Below, piece after piece: positions 47,031 through 58,665 of a stretch of DNA of 64,000 nucleotides (the first letter of the stretch is position 1; every line of letters begins with the position of its first letter). This stretch comes from Talinum fruticosum. Taxonomy: Eukaryota > Streptophyta > Magnoliopsida > Caryophyllales > Talinaceae. The notes below the pieces were generated by a model. It made no database searches and had not been told where the DNA came from. It saw only the letters and a list, made by a program, of their open reading frames with translations. The translations under genes and the position numbers were made by a program. The stretch covers positions 2,187,001 to 2,251,000 of the forward strand of contig JAITYX010000058.1 of the NCBI GenBank assembly GCA_021018815.1. The letters are read 5' to 3'.

Positions 47031-47320
47031 AAGTATCTTTCTACAATCCTTTCCGACTTTTTAATGAAATGTTCTTATTTCTCAACGTAAATGAGTTATC
47101 TCTCTTATTTATTCTAATATATTTCATCATTGCTCATAATTTCATAATAAGTATGTTTTAATATGCTCTAATACTTTAGTTCATATGTTCCGAGTTGTAT
47201 ATGATCACAACGCACTTTGATATTATTGTTTAATGTTTTTTTTTTGCTCGATCAAAATACAATGAAAACTTAACTTTCTAAATGGTTACTTTCTATCTTA
47301 AGTATTGAATGCCTTTCATT

Positions 47321-47333
47321 AAAAAGGGGAGAT
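47321..47333 (+). other. C2 polypurine tract
   Basis: AAAAAGGGGAGAT directly before the 3' LTR start. Confidence 0.85.
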
Positions 47334-47687
47334 TAAAGACTCGGGTATAACTCTCCATCTCTTTATGGTTTTGATTTCAAGTCATTCTAAGCATTTAAGA
47401 AACTCATCTTTCAGTTTTCAAATCTCTCCGACCCCATTAGAAACCATCTATTTAGTATAACACGTTTAACTCGGGTTTCTTACCTACTAAGACACAACTC
47501 GGAAAGATGACATGTGTAAATAATTTCAAAAATACTTCATATTCGGAGCATTTACTTAATGTTCGAGCTGAAAATGAATTATCGCATTACTTCCTCTTTT
47601 TAATTCAGTTTAATGAATAAAATCATTTACATGGTTGAGTTTAGACTTTCTAGATTATTCATCCTTAATATCTTGATCATTTAAAGG
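47334..47687 (+). repeat. C2 3' LTR, first part (interrupted by C4)
   Basis: Starts TAAAGACTCGGGTATAACTC (TG decayed to TA), matching the LTR start of C1 in reverse complement. Cut at 47687 in AAAGG. Continues at 58666. Confidence 0.85.
47683..47687 (+). repeat. Target-site duplication AAAGG, left of C4
   Basis: AAAGG precedes the C4 LTR; the same five bases follow it at 58661-58665. Confidence 0.93.
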
Positions 47688-49295
47688 TGAAGACTCGGAC
47701 GTTATACTTCCACTTTTCCGAGTTCCATCGAGGAATCGGTATAAGACTTCATCTCTTATAGGGTTTGATTTCAAGTCATTCCATGTGCCTTAAAAACTTT
47801 TCTCGAGTAATATAACATTTTCTCCGAGTGTTATAGAAACTATTATATATGTTTACGCTTGACTCTAACCGACTCGTAAAGCATACTTCTACATGCCACT
47901 TCACACTTAGTTCCGAGTCACTCAACACTTAGATATATCGCATGTTCAAACACTTTGTTTCACGCGCATAAACTCAAGTCTCGACTTCGTGTTCCAAGAA
48001 TTACCATGTTAATTCATTCTTCTAAGTCAAGCATATTTTGTTTGAACTTTGTTTAGTCTAGATCAAGTTTGTTTGCTATGATATTCTTATCTCGACTTGA
48101 TTCTCTTTTAGATCGACTCGATGGAATTTGAGTCTCATGGATATTAGACTCGAAGATTCCATTCCTTTTCTCGACTCGTATAATTAGTCACTTAATTATC
48201 TTAATTATGTTATTATCTCGTGTTTAATCTTGGACCAAAATATTTTATACTTCGAGAACCAAATTGATTTACATTTGTAGGTTATTCAAACAAGGCTATC
48301 GTATTTTTAGATTGCAAAAGTAACCGACTTCAAAATGTCAAATCACCAAGCAGACAAGGCTTTTTCCACCTTCGACTTAGCCCCGTACATTGTGTCGTGG
48401 TTGTTTGTGTCCAAAACTGAAAAACCGTAACATTAAGCTCTACGGTGATTTCCACCTTACTTTCAAAGACACCACTAGTTGTTTTAGGACTTCGAAAGGA
48501 GTCAAGAGCAGCTTGCCCAACGTTCATATCTCAAAGGATATTTTCCGAGTGACTCGTAAAATCCATTACAACGGTCATAAGGGACTTCCAATCAGTAGAT
48601 AGACACAACAGACTAAAGCTACTTGGACATCTATAAATAGAAGCCGTCCTTCAAGACAAGGAGATTGTCGAACCAATTGTTAATACACATACTTGAGCAA
48701 AAAGTCATTGTATTCATTCTTAATCTTCTACTTACAACTCCAATTTTGTATTTAATATTTCTCCGAATTGTAAGGTCTTGTGCTCAGCTACAAACTCACT
48801 TTCTTACTTTCTAAGTAAGGTCCCTTGACCGAGCTATAAGGGTTATCTCAGTCAGCTTATCCCTAGCTGTAAGGGTTATCTCGGTTAGGAAGTATTAGAT
48901 CAAATAAGGGAATTTCGAGTCTAGGGAAAACTTGTAAATAGTTGTCTAAAGGAGCAACTAGGGTTGAGTCGCCTCATCGCATTTTGTGGACTCAAAATAA
49001 TGGATTTGACTTCGTGCTTGGATTAGCACGGTCCGTGGTTTTCTCGCCCCAAGAGGGTTTCCACGTACTTTTGAGTTATTACTTTTCCGAGTGCATTCTA
49101 GACTCGGACAGCTTCCTAGTTCTATTTAATCTGTTTCTTCACTCTTCACCGAACTCCGAGTTAGTGCCTTTCTCGAGTTCATCCTTGACTCTCGCTCACC
49201 TCGCATTCATATCTATTTTAAATTTCAAGCAAATTTCATCATCATCCTATTCACCCCCTCTAGGGTGACTTAGACTCTCCAAGAACAAACCTTCA
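47688..49295 (+). repeat. C4 5' LTR
   Basis: Begins TGAAGACTCGGACGTTATAC and ends CAAGAACAAACCTTCA. TATA box at 48632-48640. Differs from the C3 LTRs in the U3 part, so C3 and C4 are subfamilies. Confidence 0.95.
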
Positions 49296-49297
49296 AT

Positions 49298-49309
49298 TGG
49301 TATCGGAGC
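49298..49309 (+). other. C4 primer-binding site (initiator tRNA-Met type)
   Basis: TGGTATCGGAGC, two bases after the LTR end; one mismatch to TGGTATCAGAGC. Confidence 0.82.
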
Positions 49310-49355
49310 TTAGCCTTACGTAAAGGATCTAACCATCCAGAGGTTTAAAGATCAA

Positions 49356-51150
49356 ATGGCTTAGAACAACGGAGAGTTCGATGAAGGAAGATCTTCCAGC
49401 AGACCACCAAAGTTCAAAGGATCTAACTTCGAGCAATGGAAGAAGCTCATGGAATGTTTCCTGCTGGATCACGATGAGGATGCCTCGGAACATCATACAA
49501 GTAGGCAACTACATTCCCATGAAGACGGAAGAAACAAGACTTGTACCAAAAACAAAGGCCGAGTTCATCAGCTAATGAAGCGTAGAAGTTCGTAAAGAAC
49601 TTCAAGGCGATGAACATTCTGATGTTTGCCATTAGCTCGAAGAATACAACCGAGTGTCCGCTCGTGACACAGCCAAAGACGTATGGGACACACTATTCAA
49701 CACTTATGAAGGCACAAGCCAGAGTCGACAAGCGAAGATAAGCCAATATCTTCATAAGTATGAGCCGTTTAAGATGGAGCTAGAAGAAAACATCACTTAG
49801 ATGTTCATTCGCTTTACTAAGATTACTAACAATCTCAAATCTCTGGGTAAAAAGATTTCCCATGAGGAAATATGCAGAAAGATACTCGAAGCCTACCCAA
49901 GAAAAGATGGGGTCCCAAAGTGATAGCTATTGAAGAGGCTCGTAACTTGTCTCTATCGAAGCTAGACGAACTCATTGGGAAGCTTCTCACCCATGAGATC
50001 CACCTGGAAGAGGAGGATGCAGAGGTCATCACCAAAAAGAACATTGCACCGAAGCCTCATAAACCAGAGAAGCAGATTTGAGTTCCTCTAACTTAGAAGA
50101 GGATCCCATGGCACTTATCGCTAGAGGTGTCAAGAGAATGATGAAGCACAAGAGATGGGATAAGAAGCTAAGAGAAGAGTTCTATAAGAAAGACAAGAAG
50201 GACAGTAAAAGGTAAACATTCTTCCCCTTCAAAGTTATCTTTGACTAAGAATTCTAGTCTGTTTTAAATGTGGCAAGCAAGGAAAACATAGTCAAGGACT
50301 CGTCCAAAGAGAAAAAGGGACAGTAAAGAAGAAAAAGGCTATGATGACTACATGGAGTGACGAGGACTCATCGGAAAATGACAAGGACTCGGATGACTCA
50401 AAGTGTCTCGATGACACTTTCGGACTCGTAAGTGGAAACAGAGTCGACATAGATCAATCGGACAATGAGGAAGCAAATCCTCAAGAGGTAATTGAATACT
50501 TTTTCAAATTTTCCAAAGTTGATTTAGCTTAGTATATTTTCACTTTGGAGGAGAAGTCCAATTCTCGACTCTTCTCATTTTAAAGAACAACTTGAGTCAA
50601 TTTCTTCGAGAGCATTTCTTTAAAAATGTGTTGGAAAAATTGAGACTTACACTCGGAGAACTCAAGACTAGTGCTCAATCCAATGAGACCGAGTCCGAGT
50701 TACTCGGAGGAGAAAATGAGCAACTAAAGCAAAAGCTCAACGAGTCTCAAGATCTTATTTTAAAGTTTACTCAAGGTCGAAAAACCTTGATATGGTCTTA
50801 GGATCTCAATGTGTCTCCTTCAGAAAAGAAGGTCTTGGTTTTAACAAAGAGGAGGAATCTAATTCCTACTCGTAGCTTTTCAAAAGGATTCCGTAACCGT
50901 AAAGTTCAGGAAGGCCGAGCACGTTCCTATTCATAAAAATGAAAGGAGGACTAAGCCCGCACCAGACTTACAGGAGAAAACCATCTCCATCGGTTTATGA
51001 GAGAAAAGCTTTTCAAAAGAAAGACACGGACTCAGCTCTCTAAACGGAACACTTAGAATCAAACCAAACCCAAAGTCATTCAAATATGGGTTCCAGTAAA
51101 ATCTTCTTCCTCGTAAAAGGACCACAAGAAAGGGTGTTACCGGGTTCATT
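49356..51150 (+). pseudogene. C4 gag, broken
   Basis: ATG at 49356 with TAG as third codon, as in C3. It has blocks K-F-K-G-S-N-F, N-L-S-L-S-K-L-D-E-L-I-G-K and L-L-T-H-E-I-H-L-E-E (49872-50081). A zinc knuckle region near 50260 has a disrupted frame, followed by an acidic stretch (50341-50532). A Leu/Glu coiled coil (50592-50801) and a basic tail complete it. Multiple stops. Confidence 0.85.
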
Positions 51151-51199
51151 AGAGGAAGTGAGAAGGGTTAGTTTGTTTCTATTTTGCAGGCCATTCAGA

Positions 51200-52620
51200 A
51201 AGGATCAAAAGGGCATTGGTATCTAGACAGTAGATGCTCAAGCCACATGTCAGGAGGCTCGTGACTCTTTTTCGAGTTAGAAGAGTACAAAGGAGGAAAA
51301 GTCACATTTGGAGACGATAGCAAAGGCAAGATAATTGGGATTGGCAAGATTGGAAAAGGAAGCAATCTGGTCAGCCCAAGTATACCTTATCAAAGGGTTA
51401 AAGTACAACCTGCTTAGCATCTCTCAATTATGTGATAAAGGTCAAGAGGTAAGATTTACTTAGACCAATTGTTATATTTCTGATGATGCTACCAAAGAGA
51501 TCAAGCTCTCAGTAAGAGATCGTGTACACTTACATTATTCCTCTTCTCGACCCAAGTCGAATTTATCTTGTTTAAAAGCATCATTTCTTAATGACTCATG
51601 GACATGGCATCGTAGATTAGGTCATGTCAGCATGCACACTATTAAGAAATTAGCATCTCATGGTTTAGTCGGAGGATTGCCTAATTGTGCTTTTAAGGAT
51701 GATAAAATTTGTGAAGCTTGCACAAAAGGGAAACAAGTCGATCATCTTTCAAATCTCTCAAGACAGCTTCCACATCAAAGGTGCTTGAATTGCTACATAT
51801 GGACTTATGTGGTGAAATCCTCGTTAAGAGTCCTGAGGTCAATCATATCTACTAGTTATTGTTGATGATTACTCACGATTTACCTAGGTGTATTTTCTTA
51901 ATCACAAAAATGAAGCATTCAACGAGTTCAAGCAAGCTCTGCAGAAAAATCCAAGTTGAGTCTCGGACTTAGATCCGGAGAATTCGAACCGACCATGGAA
52001 GAGAGTTCGACTACTCAAAATTTGTAGAGTTTTGTGACAAAAATGGCATCTCCCACAACTTCTCAACACCAAGAACTCCTCAACAAAATGGAGTGGTGGA
52101 GAGAAAGAACAGAACTCTTGAAGAAATAGCTAGGACAATGATGATTGAACACAATCTACCCTACTATTTCTCGGGTTGAGGTAGTAAACATAGTAAACTA
52201 CACCTTGAACAGATGCCTCATCGGACCATCTTGAAGAAAATACCATACGAGCTCTACAAAGGGAAGAAACCCAATATCTCAGATTTCAAACCCTTTGGAT
52301 GTAAGTGTTTTGTTGTTCACAACAATGGTAAGGATCACCCGACCAAGTTTGATGCTCGGTCAAATGAAGTTATTTTTCCGGGTTATTCATCTCATAATAA
52401 GGCGTATCGCGTTGTCAATAAGAAAATTAACAAAGTGGAAGAAAGAATCCATGTTGTGTTTGATGAGATTGAATAGGAAAAGCCAAGTGAATCATCATTC
52501 TCGGACCTGAAGCTCAGCAGAGATGCTGATCGTGATGAAAATAAGTCCATCAAAAATCAAATCCATGACACTCGAATGAAGACACTCGTAACGAAGTGAC
52601 TCGGAATGAGACAACTCAAG
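51200..52620 (+). pseudogene. C4 protease and integrase, broken
   Basis: The protease has H-W-Y-L-D-S-R-C-S-S-H-M (about 51220) and F-G-D-D-S-K-G. GAG-pre-integrase is at about 51600-51740 (T-W-H-R-R-L-G-H, M-H-T-I-K-K-L-A-S-H-G, C-E-A-C-T-K-G-K). The integrase core keeps V-D-D-Y-S-R-F (51855), P-R-T-P-Q-Q-N-G-V-V-E-R-K-N-R (about 52075-52115) and L-Y-K-G-K-K-P-N. The catalytic aspartates and glutamate fall in different frames. Confidence 0.87.
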
Positions 52621-52849
52621 AACATGCTCGGAATGTTGGACAAGCTCACTTAGAACAGATTTCGAAGATCAACAAATTCAACCTATAGATCCGGTGAATC
52701 GGAGAACGAGTAGAGCATTGAAGTATGCTTCGACTCATCCACTAGAAAACATATTATCTAATATCAACAAGTGGGGTAAGAACTCGTTCCTCTCTTCAGA
52801 ATTTATGTGCATTCACCGCATTCATTTCATTAATCGAACCTATAAATGC

Positions 52850-54320
52850 ATTACAAGCCCTAAATGAACCTGAATGGATAGAGGCCATGCAAGAGGAACT
52901 TAATCAATTTGAAAGAAACCAAGTTTGGACTCTAACCAAACGACCTTCCGACCACCCAGCCATAGAAACCAAATGGGTTTTCAAGAAGAAACTGGATGAA
53001 GGTGGGTTGGTAGTCGAAACAAAGCTAGACTTGTGGCTCAAGGTTACAATCAAGAAGAAGGGATTGATTGTGGGGAAACCTTTGCACCTGTTGCTGAATT
53101 GAAGCCATTAGAATCCTTTTGGCATTTTCATCTAGCATGAATATCAAGTTATATCAAATGGATGTTAAGTGCGCATTTCTTACCGGCTTTATCGAAGAGG
53201 AAGTCTATGTTGGGCAGACCCCTAGATTTGAAAACTCAGATTTTCCAAATCATGTTTTAAGACTGCAAAAAGCTCTTTATGGTCTTAAACAAGCTCATAA
53301 AGCTTGGTATGAAAGATCGAGCAATTTCTTGGTTCAAAATGATTATAGAAGAGGTCGGATCGAGAAGACTCTCTTTATAAAAATCAAGGGGAAAGACTTC
53401 CTTATCTCTCGGATAAATGTTGATGACATAATTTTTGGAGCTACTAATGAAATTCTATATCGAGATTTTTCTAACTTAATGAAACAGGAATTTCAAATGA
53501 GTATGATGGGAGAACTCAATTTCTTCCTTGGTCTACAAATCAAGCAAGACAAAGATGGAATCTATGCCCATAAATCAAAGTACACCTAGGAGCTGCTGAA
53601 AAAGTATAAACTTCAAGATGCGAAGCATGCAGCAACACCTATGAGTAGTAGCGTAAAACTGGACTCGGACTGAAAAGGTAAAGCAATAGATCGAAGCTCT
53701 ATCGAGGTATGATTGGATCTTTGCTATATCTTACTTCCAAGTAGGCCGGACATAATGTTTAGTGTCTATCTATGCGCAAGATTCCAAGCTAATCTAAAAG
53801 AATCACATCTCACTGCGGTGAAGAGAATATTTAGATATCTTACAGGGACTCGGAATTTAGGTCTATGGTACTCCGGAGACTCGGAACCGACTCTCACCGG
53901 ATACTCGGATCCCGATTATGCCGGATATAAAGTTGATAGAAAGAGCACCTCAGGAGCTAGCCAATTTCCGGGTCAATCCTTGATATCTTGGCACTCAAAG
54001 AAGCAAACTTAGTAGCTCTATCAACTACCGAGGCTGAGTATATTGCAACTGGAGCATGTTGTGCTCAGATTTTATGGATAAAGCAACACTTGAGAGATCT
54101 TGGACTTTCTTTCAAATCGGTTCCAATCAAATGTGATAATCGAGTGCAATCAAGCATCACCAAAAACCCAGTTCAACACTCAAAGACGAAACACATTAAG
54201 GTCGGTATCATTTCTTAAGAGACCATTCCGAGAAAGGTGATATTGAACTCGAATTCATTCATACCAATCTTCAATTAGCTGAGCCACTTAGTGAGGATTA
54301 GTTTTGCTTCATTAGGAATG
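52850..54320 (+). pseudogene. C4 reverse transcriptase and RNase H, broken
   Basis: 52887-53102 covers the fingers (T-K-W-V-F-K-K-K-L-D). 53119-53589 is the longest intact stretch, with Y-Q-M-D-V-K-C-A-F-L, L-Y-G-L-K-Q-A and the catalytic site as N-V-D-D-I-I-F, where the first Tyr is Asn. It ends N-F-F-L-G-L-Q-I-K-Q-D. RNase H spans 53700-54310 with S-R-P-D-I-M, Y-S-D-P-D-Y-A-G, T-E-A-E-Y-I-A-T-G and C-D-N. Stops lie at 53587, 54010 and elsewhere. Confidence 0.92.
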
Positions 54321-54995
54321 AGCTTGGTATGTTAAATGCATAATTATGTACTTTCTATGTGAAAATTTCATTGCATGATTATGTGATTTGTGCTTACGAT
54401 TCATTAATAACCATTAGTTCGATTGATGTAGTGATACTCGAGCCGATAGTTACTATTTATTTCCGCTTCGAGTCACTCGAAACTTAGCTGAGTCGACTCG
54501 GACTTTGAGAAAATGGACATCAAACTTCGAAATCATATCTAGACAAATGGACAATTTTGGAATTTATTTTCAAAATCTTTCTTTTCTCTCTCTCTTTCGC
54601 GCGTCGTGATCGGACAACTAGCCGTTGGGAGACAAACCGCTGGAATTCTAACCGTTGAAGAAGAGAACAGTCACACCGATTTGAGGTGACCGCTGAAAGA
54701 GCCGAGTCGAACGGATATCGAAGGACGATTATTTTCTTATAAATAACGCCTATTCTCCTTCATTTCTTTACTTTACTCTTCACTTACTCTCTCTCTCCAA
54801 ATCAATTCTTCGTGAACAAGTTCTCTCGTGATTAATGCGACACCCAATGATCTCAAGCTTCGTGAAGAACATCTTAAGTAAGCTCTATTGCTCTCAAACT
54901 CTTTCTTCTTCTACTCTTTCATTTTTTGTACTCTCTTCGAGCTCTTTTCTCCTTCTCTCTCTATAGTTTATCTACTCTCTCTTTTCACCATCAAA

Positions 54996-56575
54996 ATGTC
55001 GAAAAGAGGTTCTCACCTTGATTTTCTTGGCTCTGCCACCATGAAACCCCGCACAAAAGCCGTGAAGGCCCATCAAATTCGAAACCTCTTGTCACCCAAC
55101 ACCTTGGGCTGGATGATAAATTTTTCCCAACCATAAAATTTTCGTGGTTGCCTCACATACGATCGACTAGGGTCTATAACTTTCTTTGTTTCAGCGAGTT
55201 CATCTATCCCGAACTCGTCTTTGAGTTTTACACTAATCTTTCCAGCTCCGAGGCTATTCTAACCTCCAGAGTGCGAACTTCGATGTTCGAATCAATACTT
55301 CCCTTCTCCATCGTTTGTTCAAAGTATCCTCCCTTTTCTTGAAGAGCAATCCAATACCTTTCAATGAGTATCCTCTGGCATTAGAAATAATATTCTATAT
55401 TGGATTTTTTATTGCTTTTATCGTCAAATTACCGATTATTCCTTTACATACATGGTTACGACTTCTTTGAAAACTACGCTAAAGAGTTCCCTAGGTCACG
55501 CAAAAACTTTTCTCGTGACCTAACTAAAGTCGAAGCTCGTCTTCTTGCCGATGAGAACCTTCTTCTTCCACCATTCCAAGCAAGGAGAACCCCAACTCTA
55601 AGCATCTTAAAGCTCTTTTTGATATCTAGAGGGCTACGAAGTAGACCTCTTTCTCGCTATCATTGAGTAAATGGCCGCTGTACCAGCTCAAACTCGTAAC
55701 AAGAAGAACAGCCCTCTCCCTTTTGGTGCTCTTCTCACTCTTATTTTCAAGCAGTTCAAGGTTCCTCTTCCCTTAGATCCGAACGCCGTTTATGAGGCTG
55801 CCATTGTAGCTCGGCAAGAAGGAACTTCTTGGGTACGGATACCAGGAAACCAAACCTGGTGTTTGGATCCTCAGCTCGTAGCCGAGGCAATCCTCTCCTC
55901 CTTAAACTCGGATCGAAGCGCCTCTCTCTTCCCCGCTCCACCTGGTCGTGCCTCTACCTCGGGTGCTTCTAAATCTCTTTCTTCCATTTTGTCCACCGCT
56001 TTCATGGACAAAATCTCTTCTGTGTCCTTAGAACTCAAGGACCTTCTCCGGTCATTCAAGACTGTCTTCCAGCCTATGACCATCAACCGAAAACCGCCCA
56101 ATCTCAAATCGAGAGCAGAAGGACGTGCTCCTTGAGATGAAGGCTCTGGTAAAGGAGTAAAGGGAGCTTCTCGAGCTCCTTTGGGGAGAGAAGATCCAAG
56201 GCAGCCTTAGGATCCAGGTAACTAAGACACCTCCGAGGAATCCTCGAGCCTCGCCAAGTCCTCCTCGGATAGAGGAGAGAAAGAAGAAGAAGGAGAAGAA
56301 GCGAGAGGAGCTCGCGGCCGAGGCGGATCCTTCGAGCAGGGAGAGCAAGAAGGACAAGGAGAAGAAGAAGGACAAGGAGAGGGTCCGGTGCTCCTGAGCG
56401 CAATCGAAGTGATCAGCTTAGATAGCAGCCTCGAGTGGATCGAAGAACCCGCCGACCAAGGACGACCAGCAGCAGCTCAGCCTGAGCACACCCCTCTAGT
56501 CGTTGAGTTCCAAGAGGACGAGCCTCCGGACGGCCTAGTTCCGGGTCAGCCACTCGTAGCCGAGCCGATACCGTA
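54996..56575 (+). pseudogene. C4 ORF2 (unassigned ORF downstream of pol), broken
   Basis: The start M-S-K-R-G-S-H-L at 54996 is kept. The second block is near 55440-55560 (N-Y-A-K-E-F-P-R-S-R-K-N-F). The longest intact piece is 55671-56135 (154 residues): P-F-G-A-L-L-T-L-I-F-K-Q-F-K-V-P-L-P, a Ser/Pro-rich hinge, then a helical segment with D-K-I-S-S-V-S-L-E-L-K-D-L-L. A Lys/Glu-rich stretch follows (56270-56400), then F-Q-E-D-E-P-P-D-G-L-V-P-G-Q-P near the end. I do not recognise the family. Its place in the element is that of the Sirevirus envelope-like ORF. Confidence 0.75.
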
Positions 56576-57040
56576 AATTCCTCGTACTTCCTCCGCCGCA
56601 CTCAAGCACACCGTCAAGATCTTATCAGCGCCGGCGCACCACTCGTCCTTCCTCCTCAACCCCGCCTCGATTCATCCCCTTCTTAGTTTTTTTTATTATT
56701 TACAGCTTCTTCATGTTTTTCCCTTTTGTCCGGACATCAAATATGTACTTTCTCGTTGTATTCTTCCCATTTTTTTGTTTCTTTTGCTTGAAAGGCAAGG
56801 GGGAGAATAGATAGAAAAAATTTGTTGTCTTGTTTAAAGGAGTCTCTCCGATCCTCTCGTAAACATTTTTCTTTGACTTTAATGAAGTAAATGCATTTCA
56901 TTAATAATTGTTGTCTATCTGGCTTTATTTCTTTTCTTGCTTTGATGGCTATGAAATCTTAAGTTTTTTTCGAGCAAGTGTGCAAAATCAGATTTATATC
57001 ACTAACAAAGTTTTTGTCTAAGTATGGAATGCCTTTCATC

Positions 57041-57053
57041 AAAAAGGGGAGAT
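57041..57053 (+). other. C4 polypurine tract
   Basis: AAAAAGGGGAGAT immediately before the 3' LTR. Confidence 0.87.
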
Positions 57054-58660
57054 TGAAGACTCAAACTTTATACTTCCACTTTTCCGAGTTCCATCAAGGA
57101 ATCGGTATAAGACTTCATCTCTTATAGGGTTTTGATTTCAAGTCATTCCATGTGCCTTAAAAACTTTTCTGAGTAATATAACATTTTCTCCGAGTGTTAT
57201 AGAAACTATTATATATGTTTATGCTTAACTCGAGTGACTCGTAAAGCATACTTCTACATGCCACTTCACACTCGGTTCCGAGTCACTCAACACTTAGATA
57301 TATCGCATGTTCAAACACTTTGTTTCATGCGCATAAACTCAAGTCCGACTTCGTGTTCCAAGAATTACCATGTTAATTCATTCTTCTAAGTTGGCATATT
57401 TTGTTTGAACTTTGTTTAGTCTAGATCAAGTTTGTTTACTCCGATATTCTTATCTCGACTTGATTCTCTTTTAGATCGACTCGGATGGAATTTGAGTCTC
57501 ATGGAGATTAGACTCGGAAGATTCCATTCCTTTCTCGACTCGGATAATTAGTCACTTAATTGTCTTAATTATGTTATTATCTCGTGTCTAATCTTGGACC
57601 AAAATATTTTATACTTTGAGAACCAAATTGATTTAATTTTGTAGGTTATTCAAACAAGGCTATCGTATTTTTAGATTGCAAAAGTAACCGATTTCAAAAC
57701 GTCAAATCACCAAGCAGATAAGGCTTTTTCCACCTCCGACCTAGCCCCGCATCAATCGTGTCGGGATTGTCTATTTCCAAAACAGAAAAACTGCAACACT
57801 AAGCTCTACGGTGGTTTCCACCTTACTTTCAAAGACACCACTAGTGGTTTTAGGACTTCCAAAGGAGTCAAGAGCAGTTGCCCAACGTTCATATCTCAAC
57901 GGATATTTTCTTAGTGACTCGTAAAATCCATTACAACGGTCACAAGGGACTTCCAGTCAGTAGATGGACACAACGGCTAAAGCTACTTGGACATCTATAA
58001 ATAGAAGCCGTCCTTCAAGACAAGGAGATTGCTCGAACCAATTGTTAATACACATACTTGAGCAAAAAGTCATTGTATTCATTCTCAATCTTCTACTTAC
58101 AACTCCAATTCTGTATTTAATATTTCTCCGAGTTGTAAGGTCTTGTGCTCAGTTACAAACTCACTTTCTTACTTTCTAAGTAAGGTCCCTTGACCGAGCT
58201 GTAAGGTTTATCTCAGTCGCTTGTCCCTAGCTATAAGGGTTATCTCGGTTAGGAAGTACTAGATCGGATAAGGGAATTTCGAGTCTAGGAAAACTTGTAA
58301 GTAGTTGTCTAAGGGAGCAACTAGGGTTGAGTCGACCTACTATATTTTGTGGACTCAAAATAGTGGATTTGACTTCGTGCTTGGATTAGCACGGTCCGTG
58401 GTTTTCTCGCTCCAGGAGGGTTTCCACGTACTTTTGAGTTATTACTTTTCGGAGTGCATTCTAGACTCGCACAGCTTTGCCGCTTTTGTTTAATCTGTTT
58501 CTTCACTCTTCACTCGAACTCCGAGTTAGTGCCTTTCCGAGTTCATCCTTGACTCTCGCTCACCTCGGATTCATATCTATTTTAAATTTCAAACAAATTT
58601 CATCATCACCCTATTCATCCCCCTCTAGGGTGACTTAGACTCTTCAAGAGCAAACCTTCA
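57054..58660 (+). repeat. C4 3' LTR
   Basis: Begins TGAAGACTCAAACTTTATAC and ends CAAGAGCAAACCTTCA. TATA box at 57996-58004. AAAGG duplication follows. Confidence 0.95.
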
Positions 58661-58665
58661 AAAGG

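Larger units (their letters stand above)
47688..58660 (+). mobile_element. Ty1/copia (Sirevirus-like) element C4, full-length, inserted in C2 3' LTR
   Basis: 11.0 kb with LTRs of 1608 and 1607 bases, primer-binding site, gag, pol, ORF2, polypurine tract and AAAGG duplications. The LTRs are more alike than those of C3, so it is probably the younger insertion. Coding regions still contain stops and frameshifts. Confidence 0.95.
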
